Assembly (NCBI GenBank): GCA_964017065.1
Contig: OZ024788.1
Span: 11,372,792-11,436,791 of the forward strand
Direction of reading: 5' to 3'
From: Haliclona indistincta
Lineage: Eukaryota > Porifera > Demospongiae > Haplosclerida > Chalinidae
DNA length: 64,000 nucleotides
In this document: positions 1 to 12,600 of the stretch, in pieces
How the letters are laid out: every line of letters starts with the position of its first letter
Numbering within the stretch: the first letter of the stretch is position 1
Made by a program: the position numbers and the translations under genes
The notes under the pieces: model-generated
Told to the model about the DNA's origin: nothing
What the model saw: the letters and a program-made list of their open reading frames with translations, nothing else
Database searches by the model: none

Positions 1-2971
1 AAGCACTGTAATTAAACCACATTGATGCAACTCACCTGCAGTGCACTATCATTGGTCCTTTGGATGGTCTGTGATCCTTCTTGATGCGGCGATGATAAGC
101 CAGTATGGGTGTGGCATACTCTGGTACACCATGATCAGGCCATGAGGCGAAGTGATACTGAGTTATCATACGAGGGAACTCTGAACTCTCTTGAAGCTGT
201 GCAGAGAGCATACACACAATATTCAAGAATACAGTTAACTGGCTCACTTCCAGTTGTAGTAGGCGGATGGTATAATCAGCGAACACTTGTTGGTCTGTAG
301 TGGTGATTGTGAATGGTCCAAAGCTCTTGGAACCATCCTCAGACCAATACTGATGGCACTTGGTTTTCTTGTCTTCTTTGAGGTTAGTTACCATGACAAC
401 TGTACAGCATTTTTCTTGCCATATCATTCGCCAAAAGTCAACTACTGTTCCACTGAGAGGACCTGTGAGTTAGATATTGAATGATAACAGCCATTGTTAT
501 TGTGTGGCTATCTTCATGGCTCTCAAAGAAACTTCCTTTACCTTGACAAGCAATGAATTTTTGAGGGATTTCATATCCCTACATTGGAGGATAGTATTAT
601 AATCACATGAATTGTGTTTATGTTATACATGTATCTGTAAACAAATGCATGCTAATTTTAATGTCTTTATTATTTTTAGCTCACAGTGGCAACATTATGA
701 CAAGTGTACATGATCAACAATCAATGTTTATGCACTTCAGGCTCAAGTCACGAAATATAAACAAAAATGTTAATGTTTCATTAGTCTTGTTTGTGCTCAG
801 AAATTGATTCATTAGCTTACATCAACATATGAGGCATTGATGTAGTCCCTTGAGCAATCAGCACACCCACTGAGTGGTTGCAGTATGATACGATTGTCAT
901 CATCTATAACGAGTATGTACAAAGTAAATATTTATTGAGTACATGTGTGTATAATACTCACACACTGTAATGTTTTTGAACCGGTTGAGTGACTTGTTGG
1001 CTGCAATAACACCAACTGTCACCGAGTGACCACTTTCACAACTATTAAGAGACTGCATGAGAGAAGATGCAAAAATATTTAATAGATTATAAAATATTAT
1101 TGACAGAAAGTCATGGCTCACTTTATATAACTGATTGAAACTATTGTTGGAATTAGCGTGGTAGTGAGACACATACTGACCAAACTTTGTCATAGGGACT
1201 GGTTCTCTCTCCTCAGCTGTCTGCACAGCTGATGGTAGTGTCTCTTCTTCCTCTTCATTGATCACACTCAGTTGGACCTGTTTCTCAACAGCTCCCTCAT
1301 TGTTACTAGCCACTAGTCGATAGGTTCCTGAGTGACTCATCTCTGCTGTGATGATGGTTAGACTACCATCACTGGATATCTCATGAGCATAGTCACTGCC
1401 CAGACGAGTGTTGCCATGGTACCATGTGAGAGAGGAGTGACGAATGATCTTCACTGGTAGTACCACATTCCTACCCTCCACTACACTGACTCTGTGCTCA
1501 GGGAACACTGTGATCGATGGCTTTTTAGCTACTGAAAGTGAATTTGACAATTCAAATTTTTCATGCTTAAAATAATATTGACTACACACTCACCAACAGC
1601 ATATTGAGGTAGCTACATCAACTTTAGGACCCTCTTTCAAATATCGAACAGCAAATGAGCTTGATCTCTTTTTCCTGCAAGTTTACCATTTTTTAAGACA
1701 CGAATCAATTTCAATTTTGGCATCTCACCTCACAAGCACAATTACTATCACAATAATTGTTGTTGTAATCACGATAAACAGCAAAGCAGCAATGGCTCCA
1801 CCAGCTGCTGGTATTGCTGTAGAAATTGCTATAGTGATACTGTACTATACTGTGCTGTAATAATATTCATTAACCCTAACCTAGTGAGTTTGATTTTGCA
1901 GGAGCCTGTGATATCTCAGTAGTAGATGATTGTGTTGACACAATCGAAATTGTTGATGATTGAAACACAACTGTTACTGTGCGTCATACATAGTTATTAA
2001 CAGCAATAGATAATTATTCATTAATCTGTGCATATTAGCTCACGGAGTATTGTTGATTGTGTGAAATTTGGTAATCCACTGAATACCTCTCCACTGAAAT
2101 TAAGTGTAACTGTGACACTGAACTGGTACTGCTGTCCTTCCTGCAGTCCTGACACTACTCCAGAGGAAGCACTCGCTGGGAAGGTGAGTGTTCCATTGAC
2201 TCCACCCACTGTAGTATAGTATACAGTGTAGTGGTCTACCACTGATAGGTTGACTTGAGTCCAAGAGACCCTTACTGCAGTCATGTTCAGAACAGCTACA
2301 ATCACTCCGGTAACATCAGGAACTAATTATTGAAAAGTCTCTGAGTCATATAATTCATACAAATTAATGCTTACGTATGGCAATCAATGCTGTATTGCTG
2401 TGAGCACTAGGTAACACAGGGTCTCCCTCTGCTCCAAAGGCCACTACAAAGATGGAGTATTTCTCTCCCAGGGTTAGTCCAGTCAGTGTCAGCTCAGTGT
2501 TGCTAGTGGTCCCTCCACTGAGTCTGCTACTCACTCCAGCTGATGCTGTCTGGTAGAACACCTCATAGCCAGCTGGTATACTGGTGATGGGGCAGTCCAG
2601 GAGACCAGGACAGAGTTGCATTCAGTTTTGTTGGCAGTGACAGCAGTGGGTGTGCCTGCAACTGATGAGGAGAGGAGGACTAGTAGTGAGCAGTACTGCA
2701 GTCACTTACCAGTCACTGTGATACTAGAGGTGCCAGTACCCAGTATATCATCACCATAAGTACCAGATGCAATGTTTCGACGTCCTATAACAACCACAGT
2801 ACAGTGATACTCCATTCCCATTCTTGTTCGTGTTTGATTGAATGACAGACGAGTCATGTCTGGTTGTGGTCTACTGATATACTGAGACCTGATCACCTCA
2901 TAATCTATTTCTTGTGCTATTCCATCTGCATCACTGATTAAAATGGTTCTAAAGTCGTCTATGCAATACAC
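1..2971 (-). pseudogene. Receptor-type tyrosine phosphatase, left tandem copy, 3' end cut by window
   Basis: Read leftwards, the exons give an Ig/FN3-like ectodomain piece (2971-2702), two FN3 domains (about 2660-2364 and 2305-2031), and a Ser/Thr-rich stalk. A membrane helix of about 23 residues (about 1825-1735) is followed by the stop-transfer KKR. Next come a cysteine-free I-set Ig-like domain (about 1533-1270) and then phosphatase domain D1, with NRFKNI, DYINASYVD, a WPDHGVP loop and VHC as the last codons at 36. The family dephosphorylates phosphotyrosine on the inner face of the plasma membrane. Two frame breaks are visible. A 14-bp deletion after 1611 relative to the right copy leads to TAA just after the next splice. 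A one-base shift near 2580 lies in the first FN3 domain. The D1 exons themselves are open. The family call is firm; pseudogene status assumes the assembly is right. Confidence 0.85.
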
Positions 2972-2999
2972 TGTGAAAAGTCTTTAATATAAGCATTCT

Positions 3000-3232
3000 T
3001 AAACCAACCGTATATCAGTAGTAAACTACTAGAATAAGCTTAGAATAAGACTGCCTTATACTAGCGTCGCCACCTGCTTATACTTGCTTATACCACGCTA
3101 TTGATACTGTGTAAGCGCCTGCTTATTCTACAGCTATTCCACGAGTATAAGAGTGCTTAAACTAGTATTAAACTTAGCTATATCTAGCTGAAAACAAGCT
3201 AGACTGTTGCTTATTCGCGTATCAATATAATT
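3000..3232. repeat. Cluster of degenerate GCTTATA/TATAAGC words
   Basis: About 230 bases are dense in short words such as gcttata, ataagc and cttatac in both orientations, without a fixed period. A second cluster of the same style lies at 7680-7875. No ORF or splice structure is seen. From 3233 to 4990 I see only AT-rich sequence and no supportable gene. Confidence 0.6.
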
Positions 3233-5007
3233 ATTATTCATAATAAAATTTTAATCGTTTCAAATTTTGTTCACATTTACAATAATTGGATAATAATTAT
3301 TATTTATTATTAAATTTCAATATCAGCATCTTATGTCATTAATTGTTATTGTCAGATTTTTCTCTTCAGCTCTCTGGTACAGGTACCCAAGACACACTGT
3401 TTCTCGGTAGTGATGTTAATTCTTTTACAGATCAGTCATCCACTGAATGCATGGCAAACAGCTTACAAAGTCCAATTAAATTTTCAGATCTAATGTTAAT
3501 TGAGCACAAAATTAACTATACTGTGATAATAACAATTCTTACACTTTAACAGTGAGAATGCTGAACATAGTGGGCAATTCCTGGACGTCTTCTCTACATC
3601 CGCCCAATATTCTGTCTCTTCCCTCTTTCAATACTATTGCACAATGTTAATGAATCTGTGTAACGAAAGATCATGAAAATAACAACTCACTTACTCTGCT
3701 ATCTTGAGTGCAGTGCATTCTTGTTTAGTATGTCTTCTGTAAACAGAGATTGACACTCACTTTTGACTAATTAATCACAAGAATATTTCTTTGTTCACTT
3801 ACGATTCATCAGATGAAACTGATTATCCTCTTCATTTATGTGTATCTGATTTTGTAAACATATAAGTAATATTAAACAACACACACATACCTGTAAAGTG
3901 GATGATGTCACGAGTCTTTTTGGAATGGAAAGAGATCTACAAATGTATCTGGAGCATATAATAAACTGTACACATGTTGCCCTAAGCTTACCTCCTTCAA
4001 GTTAATTTAAGTCGTTAATTTCATCTTGTCATCTGATTCACTGTTATCTAATGAGTAAAGGAGGCAAAATAAGTGATCCGGCACATGCCGACCAGGTACC
4101 GTAACATAACATTTTTTGGGAATAACCTGTCACTGTGCTATAGAAAAAATAGTCTAAATGAAAGCTAGTTGGTATACATACTTGTGCAAACAAATTCGTA
4201 CCTTTCATTGCGTACGTCCAATACTCTAGCAGGAAGAACACTACTTGTCCTGAGAATCAGTGAGAAATGATAATTATCAAAATTTAATTGCTAACCTTTC
4301 ATGCCACAAAAATAAATCAATCTGTGAAGCGTTCTCTTGATTTTCAGGTATTATATATACATGTCATGATAAAGGGGCTACGGTCTCCGTCTCAGTGGTG
4401 CACTAGCTCTTGATCCATGTAGCTAGACTGACATCAGCCAATTTAAAGTAGCTGAGTATTAAACATAGTAAAAAAACATTATAGCCAGAGTTTTGGATAT
4501 CAACGTCACCTTTCATTTTTGTATATCTAATAACAATCTCTCTACTGAATCCAAAAGGCGAGTACTGCTGCAGCTGTAAACTTAGCTCACGTGCCGATGA
4601 TACATGCACGCGGTATATCTCTGATGCACGTGATCAATGTGTGGCTGACCCGATCATGGCTACACTGCATGTACTGACTACATCAAGTACCGAGGCTACC
4701 GAGCTCACGAGACATGCAAATGGGAGACGGCGATGTGTACAGGTGTAGGTGTACAGGTGAGTAGTGTTTGTATTGCTAAACTAGAGAGTAAACACATGAA
4801 TACCGACATAATTATATTTAACATTATTATTTTTATCTCAATGGTATAAGTAGTCGACAGTTAGCCTCGTACTGTCTATAGATAGCTAGGCACCATAGCC
4901 AATAAACTGATTATATAGTGATATAATTATAGCTCGCACCGGGTCTCATATATAATTATATATGAACATAAATTATTGTTACGTAGAGTCTTATTGGTAA
5001 CTATATA

Positions 5008-6932
5008 CACATGTAGACTCTCTTGTCGGCAGTCACCAGCTTCGTGCTGTGGACTTTGTAGACTAGAGATAGTAACTGGGCTATGGTAATGCACATGTAG
5101 ACTCTCTTGTCGGCAGTCACCATGCAGCCTCGTGCTGTGGACTTTGTAGACTATAGAGATAGTAACTGGGCTATTGGTAATGCACATGTAAGACTCTCTT
5201 GTCGGCAGTCACCAGCCTCGTGCTGTGGACTTTGTAGACTATAGAGATAGTAACTGCATGGGCTATGCATGGTAATGCACATGTAGACTCTCTTGTCGGC
5301 AGTCACCAGCTTCGTGCTGTGGACTTTGTAGACTAGAGATAGTAACTGGGCTATGGTAATGCACATGTAGACTCTCTTGTCGGCAGTCACCAGCTTCGTG
5401 CTGTGGACTTTGTAGACTATAGAGATAGTAACTGGGCTATGGTAATGCACATGTAGACTCTCTTGTCGGCAGTCACCAGCTTCGTGCTGTGGACTTTGTA
5501 GACTATAGAGATAGTAACTGGGCTATGGTAATGCACATGTAGACTCTCTTGTCGGCAGTCACCAGCTTCGTGCTGTGGACTTTGTAGACTAGAGATAGTA
5601 ACTGGGCTATGGTAATGCACATGTAGACTCTCTTGTCGGCAGTCACCAGCCTCGTGCTGTGGACTTTGTAGACTATAGAGATAGTAACTGGGCTATGGTA
5701 ATGCACATGTAGACTCTCTTGTCGGCAGTCACCAGCTTCGTGCTGTGGACTTTGTAGACTATAGAGATAGTAACTGGGCTATGGTAATGCACATGTAGAC
5801 TCTCTTGTCGGCAGTCACCAGCTTCGTGCTGTGGACTTTGTAGACTAGAGATAGTAACTGGGCTATGGTAATGCACATGTAGACTCTCTTGTCGGCAGTC
5901 ACCAGCTTTGTGCTGTGGACTTTGTAGACTAGAGATAGTAACTGGGCTATGCATGGTAATGCACATGTAGACTCTCTTGTCGGCAGTCACCAGCTTCGTG
6001 CTGTGGACTTTGTAGACTATAGAGATAGTAACTGGGCTATGGTAATGCACATGTAGACTCTCTTGTTGGCAGTCACCAGCTTTGTGCTGTGGACTTTGTA
6101 GACTATAGAGATAGTAACTGGGCTATGGTAATGCACATGTAGACTCTCTTGTCGGCAGTCACCAGCTTCGTGCTGTGGACTTTGTAGACTATAGAGATAG
6201 TAACTGGGCTATGGTAATGCACATGTAGACTCTCTTGTCGGCAGTCACCAGCTTCGTGCTGTGGACTTTGTAGACTAGAGATAGTAACTGGGCTATGGTA
6301 ATGCACATGTAGACTCTCTTGTCGGCAGTCACCAGCCTCGTGCTGTGGACTTTGTAGACTATAGAGATAGTAACTGGGCTATGGTAATGCACATGTAGAC
6401 TCTCTTGTCGGCAGTCACCAGCTTCGTGCTGTGGACTTTGTAGACTATAGAGATAGTAACTGGGCTATGGTAATGCACATGTAGACTCTCTTGTCGGCAG
6501 TCACCAGCTTCGTGCTGTGGACTTTGTAGACTAGAGATAGTAACTGGGCTATGGTAATGCACATGTAGACTCTCTTGTCGGCAGTCACCAGCTTCGTGCT
6601 GTGGACTTTGTAGACTAGAGATAGTAACTGGGCTATGGTAATGCACATGTAGACTCTCTTGTCGGCAGTCACCAGCTTCGTGCTGTGGACTTTGTAGACT
6701 AGAGATAGTAACTGGGCTATGGTAATGCACATGTAGACTCTCTTGTTGGCAGTCACCAGCTTTGTGCTGTGGACTTTGTAGACTATAGAGATAGTAACTG
6801 GGCTATGGTAATGCACATGTAGACTCTCTTGTCGGCAGTCACCAGCTTCGTGCTGTGGACTTTGTAGACTAGAGATAGTAACTGGGCTATGGTAATGCAC
6901 ATGTAGACTCTCTTGTCGGCAGTCACCAGCCG
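5008..6932. repeat. 86-bp minisatellite, about 22 copies
   Basis: Tandem units of 84 or 86 bases run from about 5008 to 6932. Units differ by an AT dinucleotide (tagactagag versus tagactatagag) and a few substitutions (cagcttcg, cagcctcg, cagctttg). Two units near 5100 and 5250 carry small insertions. The minus-strand reading stays open across many units because 84 and 86 rotate the frame, which produces repetitive ORFs that are not genes. The array lies between the ectodomain exons and the signal-peptide exon of the left phosphatase copy, so it would be intronic if that gene is transcribed. Confidence 0.95.
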
Positions 6933-6969
6933 GATGCTATTCATACCCATGATGGTAAGCTGAGGAATT

Positions 6970-7357
6970 CTAAACAAGTATAATACTTTGTTGTTCTATA
7001 GAGGATGCGTGCCAATGGGTCAGAATAACCTTCTCCAGCACGTATTCTACCACCAGCTCCTCTTCTCTCTCTATTGCCAGCCCCTCCCTCATCTTTCCCC
7101 CTTCATCACCTAAAGAGGAGAATGAACAGGGACGAAATCAAAACCAAAGTTGTTATATTTTTATATATTACTGTATGATAATAATAACGATAATAATAAT
7201 AATCATTACAACAATAATAATCAGTTGTTGGATACACAATCTGTTGGTAAATAATGAGTTATGGTGCTTGCAAAAGAAGGGAGTAAGGCATACACGCACC
7301 TACAGTGAGCACCTTCACTCTCGCCTCGACTATCGCACAACTATGAGCCACGCCCAT
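6970..7357 (-). CDS. Possible two-exon small ORF (about 65 residues)
   Basis: The second exon (about 7109-6970) has a good polypyrimidine-AG acceptor and reads in frame to TAG with a charged helical segment (REGLAIEREEELVVEYVLEK). A start at 7357 (MGVAHSCAIV) and a GTGCGT donor near 7300 join it in phase. I recognise no family. The agreement of phase could be chance (one in three). The piece may instead be the last exon of another gene. The rest of 6933-8035 shows nothing else supportable apart from the TATAAGC cluster. Confidence 0.25.
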
Positions 7358-7679
7358 GCAGGCTCCACACTTCGTTGCCTATAGTATACTATATACGTTA
7401 GGGATTTTCTGTGGATGGATAAACTTTAAGTTCTGTTCTTGTTGCTTCTGCAACATGCAGAAGCTGTACTTTAAAATTAATTATAGCTTGCACTTCATAA
7501 TAATACAATGTGCCGCAGAATCACGAGACGAGCTAGCCTATAGAACTTCACGACTGAGCAATTCCGCATGGAATCAGTGGTCAGCAGCCTATGTGCGCAA
7601 TCAGGAATCACGTGAAGAATACAAAGTTGCCTCTCTTTCGACCCTCGACCGATGATGCAGTATTATACACCAACAGCTT

Positions 7680-7875
7680 ATGTTTGATTTAAGCCTAGTG
7701 CTATAACAAGTTTACACTATGAATAGGCCATAGCTTATACCATTCTGATTAGTATAAGTTTAGTATAAGCAAGGCTAACTTATACCAGGAATATAAGCTA
7801 TGCTTATACTAAGCTTATATCATGTTGAGATATAAGCAACCTTAGAACTAGATTATATTAATGTTATAATACCCT
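7680..7875. repeat. Second GCTTATA/TATAAGC word cluster
   Basis: The same dense mixture of ataagc, gcttata and tatacc words as at 3000-3232. It directly abuts the end of a recognisable ectodomain exon of the left phosphatase copy (about 7885-8045), whose normal donor site I could not find. The cluster may therefore have been inserted into that exon or its intron. Confidence 0.55.
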
Positions 7876-7884
7876 CCTTAAACT

Positions 7885-8644
7885 ACGCTATATTGAAGCT
7901 TTTTCACAGTGATAAACACGTGATGGTAGTCCAAATGACACATTGAAGGAGAGTCTGAACATAATGTTAGGATCAGCATCTCGTGATGAGTGTATGGAGA
8001 GTGTCATGGTAGAGTCCACTATAGGACTATCTGTATATCATGATTAGTGAAGCAGTTCAAGGATGCTGCCTAAAAATAATAGGTACATGTAGATGCATGT
8101 ATTTAACTTACATGTTTTCAAAGCTTCAAACACACTGTCTTTATACACTGCCATGTAGTTACTATCAGTGTACAGTCCAGTGTACAGTAGTGGTACACCT
8201 CACAATACCCTGGTAGTTGGTCACGTCACCATCCACTACTAGTCCAATTTGGTTAGTACATTTCAGTGACTGGTATGGAGTGCTATCATTAGTAGTGTTG
8301 GTAAGCATAGTAAAGCCACTAGATGTAGGATAGTACCAGTCTCCAATGTTGCTGTCTGGCATATTATTAGTTTTCACTTGTCTAACTTGACACCACAGAC
8401 CAAACTGCCTAACCTGAGACTGGCTGAACACTACCCATGAGGCTGCACCATGTCCTCCAATCAGTGGTCGGAATATTGTATCTGACACACTATTCATGAG
8501 TATTCTTGGTACATTGTTGTTCAGCAGGTTAGTACTACTGATCAATGTGTTGGGAGGATCAGGACTACATCCACCATCTTGAGCTGAGGAGATCCAGCAC
8601 ACAAGCAGCAGCAATGCGACAAATATCTTGACTTTACTTGACAT
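7885..8644 (-). pseudogene. Signal-peptide and first ectodomain exons, probably of the left phosphatase copy
   Basis: Translation from ATG at 8644 starts with a signal peptide (MSSKVKIFVALLLLVCWISS, then AQDGGC). A Cys-rich extracellular segment follows (WVVFSQSQVRQFGLWCQV, then VVDGDVTNYQGIV). The frame breaks at about 8200: removing one A lets it continue as GVPLLYTGLYTDSNYMAVYK up to a GTAAGT donor near 8113. The next exon (about 8045-7885) reads DSTMTLSIHSSRDADP and RLSFNVSFGLPSRVYHC, echoing the TRLSFNQTRTRMGMEYHC pattern of the exon at 2702-2971. Assignment to the phosphatase gene rests on strand, order and this similarity. The single-base insertion could be a sequencing error. Confidence 0.55.
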
Positions 8645-8863
8645 GATTTTAGTCAGACAGTCAAAAATGAATTTTTGTATTGTGCAATCACTTATGTAGC
8701 AATTGTTACCATAATTAAACAATAATTTTAATAAAACCATAAAATTATTAATGAGTATTTTTAGTAATGTTTTGTGAACCTTACTCAGTCACCCGCCCAT
8801 ACGCAGCAGTTTTAATTTTATCAGTGGCCTGATTTTATTTATGATCAATATGCACTAGCTCAC

Positions 8864-9145
8864 CGTCATAATAAATTCTGAATTAGCGTATGTTCCAGTC
8901 CCATTGATATTAATTGCTGCCACATGAAACTGAACAGAATATGTGTCAGTCCTAGTTTATGGTGCCTGCTTTAAAACTAAACTATTGTTTGCAGTAAAGG
9001 TGTCATTGCTATAAGTGTAGTTCAGTGATGGATCCACTCTGATTACAACAAGGCACCGTACCCCACATTAGAGAGTGAGTGAGATGCTATCTTCTGATGT
9101 TTTTGTAAGGTTTTCAGGAGCTACAATATGAGAAGGATCTCTCAT
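8864..9145 (-). pseudogene. Decayed fibronectin-III domain remnant
   Basis: The minus strand reads APENLTKTSEDSISLTL, then loses frame. It resumes as RVDPSLNYTYSNDTF and, after a further break, ends as YSVQFHVAAININGTGTY before a GTGAGC donor. These blocks follow the order of an FN3 domain but cannot be joined in one frame. It lies between the two phosphatase copies and may be left over from the duplication. Confidence 0.5.
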
Positions 9146-9666
9146 AGTCACATCAGCAATTGCTGAACTAGTAACCTGCCAATGTACTGGTACTCAGTGT
9201 GTAGTCATGTAGGCGGGGCTCTCAGTGTATGTGTGTGGGTGTGTTATCAATTATGCTGCTAGCCTACTATGGTGCACTATTGTTGATAATCAATTTCTAA
9301 ATTGGGTAAAAAATACACTGCTGAGCCTGATAGTATGTTGTATGGTGCTGGAATCTGCATTATTATACACTTATGAGAATAAAGCTGTGCATGCAAGATG
9401 AAATCTAAGCCAAGATTGACACAGATGTATGCAATGCGAGCAATTAATAAGGAGTCATCAGACAATGGATGATACACAATCATAGCTAATAAACAAGATT
9501 GAAATAAAATTGCAATATTATATCAAGTGTAATGTTCAAATTAACTGTTACAATAAGGACTATACGTCTACTGAGTAATGAGTAATGACTTGAATCACAC
9601 ACTTACGAACTCCAACACACTTTATTGACTTGAATTTTATCTGTTCATGCTCAGCTGCATTTAAAA

Positions 9667-12600
9667 TCATTTGAAGTTGGAGTAAGTTTCAAAGGACTCC
9701 AGGAATCTGAGCACAGCCTCAAACACGAACTGGTACTGCTCCTGTAGTGAATGAGATCGTGACTCAAGTGGAGTGATGTGAGGTTTGAGTGATATGGTAC
9801 TCACCACTGTGAGGACAAGACCTGGCTTCTGGATACACTGGGCCTTCACCACCTGGAACACATCCACCACACTCTCAGTCTTGCAACGATCAATGGTGGT
9901 AGTTATGGCACAGAACATCCCTGACCTGCTGACAGTGTCACTGCCGGTGGGAGGAGAAGATCATCATGTGTTGGTAGTGATGTGCTGCTGACCTGCAGTG
10001 GACCACAATGGGTTTGTTGTCAGTCCTGCGCTGCACCTTGTTGACCTCCTCTACCACAGTGATGATTGTCTGTAGTAGAGTACTGGAGCCCTTGGACAGA
10101 GAGCTCCAGTTCAGTATATGGAACTGAGTCACCTCATGGCTCTTATGAGTCTAGAGAAATTAAGTAATGTTGATTTAACCTCAACATGTGTACAGTGCCA
10201 ACATCATCTTACCTTGTCAGTAGGTACCAGTATCCTCTCAATGTATCCACTGCACTTATTCTCACTTTTACATTCAACACAGAGTTCATTGTACTCCTCA
10301 ACTTTAGTGGCGGTAGGCCAGTACTGATGACACACCTCCTGTGATAAACATCAACTCTACTAATACAGCGATCTGTACATATTTAACATACATTCCCATC
10401 CTCTTCAAGACCACACAGCATCACAACAGCTCTGCACTCTCTCTCCACTATCATCTTCCAAAAATCTCTAGTGGTACTCTCCATTGGACTCTGTGCCACA
10501 ATGAAAGCCTTCTTCTGCTTGTAGCCCTAAACATGATCAGTAATACAAACTGTGCTAATAATGAAAGTGTTTACATTAACTGCAGTAGCATGAATGTAGT
10601 CTGGAGCTCCTTTCAAATACACACGATGCTTGTCAGCTGAGAAAAGAGAAGACTCTAGCTGAGGCATTTATCAATCTCTTTACGAGGGGGGAACTCCATT
10701 GAGCGGTTCTTGTCCTTATGCTGTGTTGCAGCCTGTGCCTTCACTTCACTGGGTTTAGGAGTCACTTGGTTCAGTGTCTGTGACAATATTCATAACCATC
10801 ATACTGTGATCAATGCATGCATTACCTCAAACTGTGTCTAAAAACCAGTTTTATCAGTTTGAACATCTTTGTTTGTCAATCGTCTAACAGCAGATCTTAG
10901 ATCACTTGAGTTGACCTGAGTGTCTCCACACATCACGGACTCCAATATCACATCATTAATAAATATAAACTGATCCTGTAGTAAAATAATAATTATGATA
11001 GTAATTAATCAGTATAACTACACTAAAGTTATTTTGAAACTTCTAAAAATTAATGTTAAGCAGCATAATTGGTTCAGAATGAACTTTGATAGTCTAAATT
11101 TACCTGTGTATGTTTTTGCCTAAAATTTCAATTTCTAAAATTGATATTTATGTAATTATAATAAAAATTGCTCACAGCTGTCTGGACCATCTTCATGCGC
11201 TGGTGTCTCATCTTAGTAATGACGCCTGGCACATCCACTTTCTTCTCCTTCTCAACCTGCTCTAGGATGATGTCAATGGCTATGAATGTTCCTGTGCGAC
11301 CCACTCCAGCACTGCAGTACAATAAAGCACTGTAATTAAACCACATCGATGCAACTCACCTGCAGTGCACTATCATTGGTCCTTTGGATGGTCTGTGATC
11401 CTTCTTGATGCGGCGATGATAAGCCAGTATGGGTGTGGCATACTCTGGTACACCATGATCAGGCCATGAGGTGAAGTGATACTGAGTTATCATACGAGGG
11501 AACTCTGAACTCTCTTGAAGCTGTGCAGAGAGCATGCATACAATATTCAAGAATACATTTAACTGGCTCACCTCCAGTTGCAGTAGGCGGATGGTATAAT
11601 CAGCGAACACTTGTTGGTCTGTAGTGGTGACTGTGAATGGTCCAAAGCTCTTGGAACCATCCTCGGACCAGTACTGATTGCACTTGGTCTTCCTGTCTTC
11701 TTTGAGGTTAGTTACCATGACAACTGTACAGCATTTTTCTTGCCATATCATTCGCCAAAAGTCAACTACTGTTCCACTGAGAGGACCTGTGAGTTAGATA
11801 TTGAATGATAACAGCCATTGTTATTGTGTGGCTATCTTTATGGCTTTCAAAGAAACTTCCTTTACCTTGACAAGCAATGAATTTTTGAGGGGTTTCATAT
11901 CCCTACATTGGAGGATAGTATAGTGAATCATTACAATCACGTATGTTTATGTTATAAATGCATTTGTAAACAAATGCATGCTAATTTTAATGTGTTTGTT
12001 ATTTTTAGCTCACAGTAGCAACATTATGACAAGCGTACATAATCAACAATCAATGTTTATGCACTTCAGGTTCTAAGTCACGAAATATAAACAAAAATAT
12101 TAATTTTTCATTAGTCTTGTTTGTGCTCAGAAATTGAGTCATTTGCTTACATCAACATATGAGGCATTGATGTAGTCTCTTGAGCAATCAGCACACCCAC
12201 TGAGTGGTTGTAGTATGATACGATTGTCTTCATCTATACCGAATATGTACAAAGTAAATATTTATTGAGGACAAGTGTGTATTAAACTCACAAACTGTAA
12301 TGTCTTTGAATCTGTTGAATGGCTTGTTAGCTGCAGCAACACCAACTGTCACTGGGTGATCACTTTCACCACTATCAAGAGACTGCATGAGAGAGAAGAT
12401 GCAATAATTATTATAGATTATGGTTATTGACAGCTCACTTTATATAACTGAGTGAAACCGTGATTTGTGTCAGCATGGTAGTGAGACACATACTGACCAA
12501 ACTTTGTTACAGGGACTGGTTCTCTCTCCTCAGCTGTCTGCACAGCTGATGGTAGTGTCTCTTCTTCCTCTTCACTGATCACATTCAGTTGTACCTGTTT

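Noticed and set aside
5008..6977. Series of minus-strand ORFs of 67-151 residues as a repetitive protein gene
   Set aside because: They arise from the 84/86-bp minisatellite with rotating frames and no conserved start or end.
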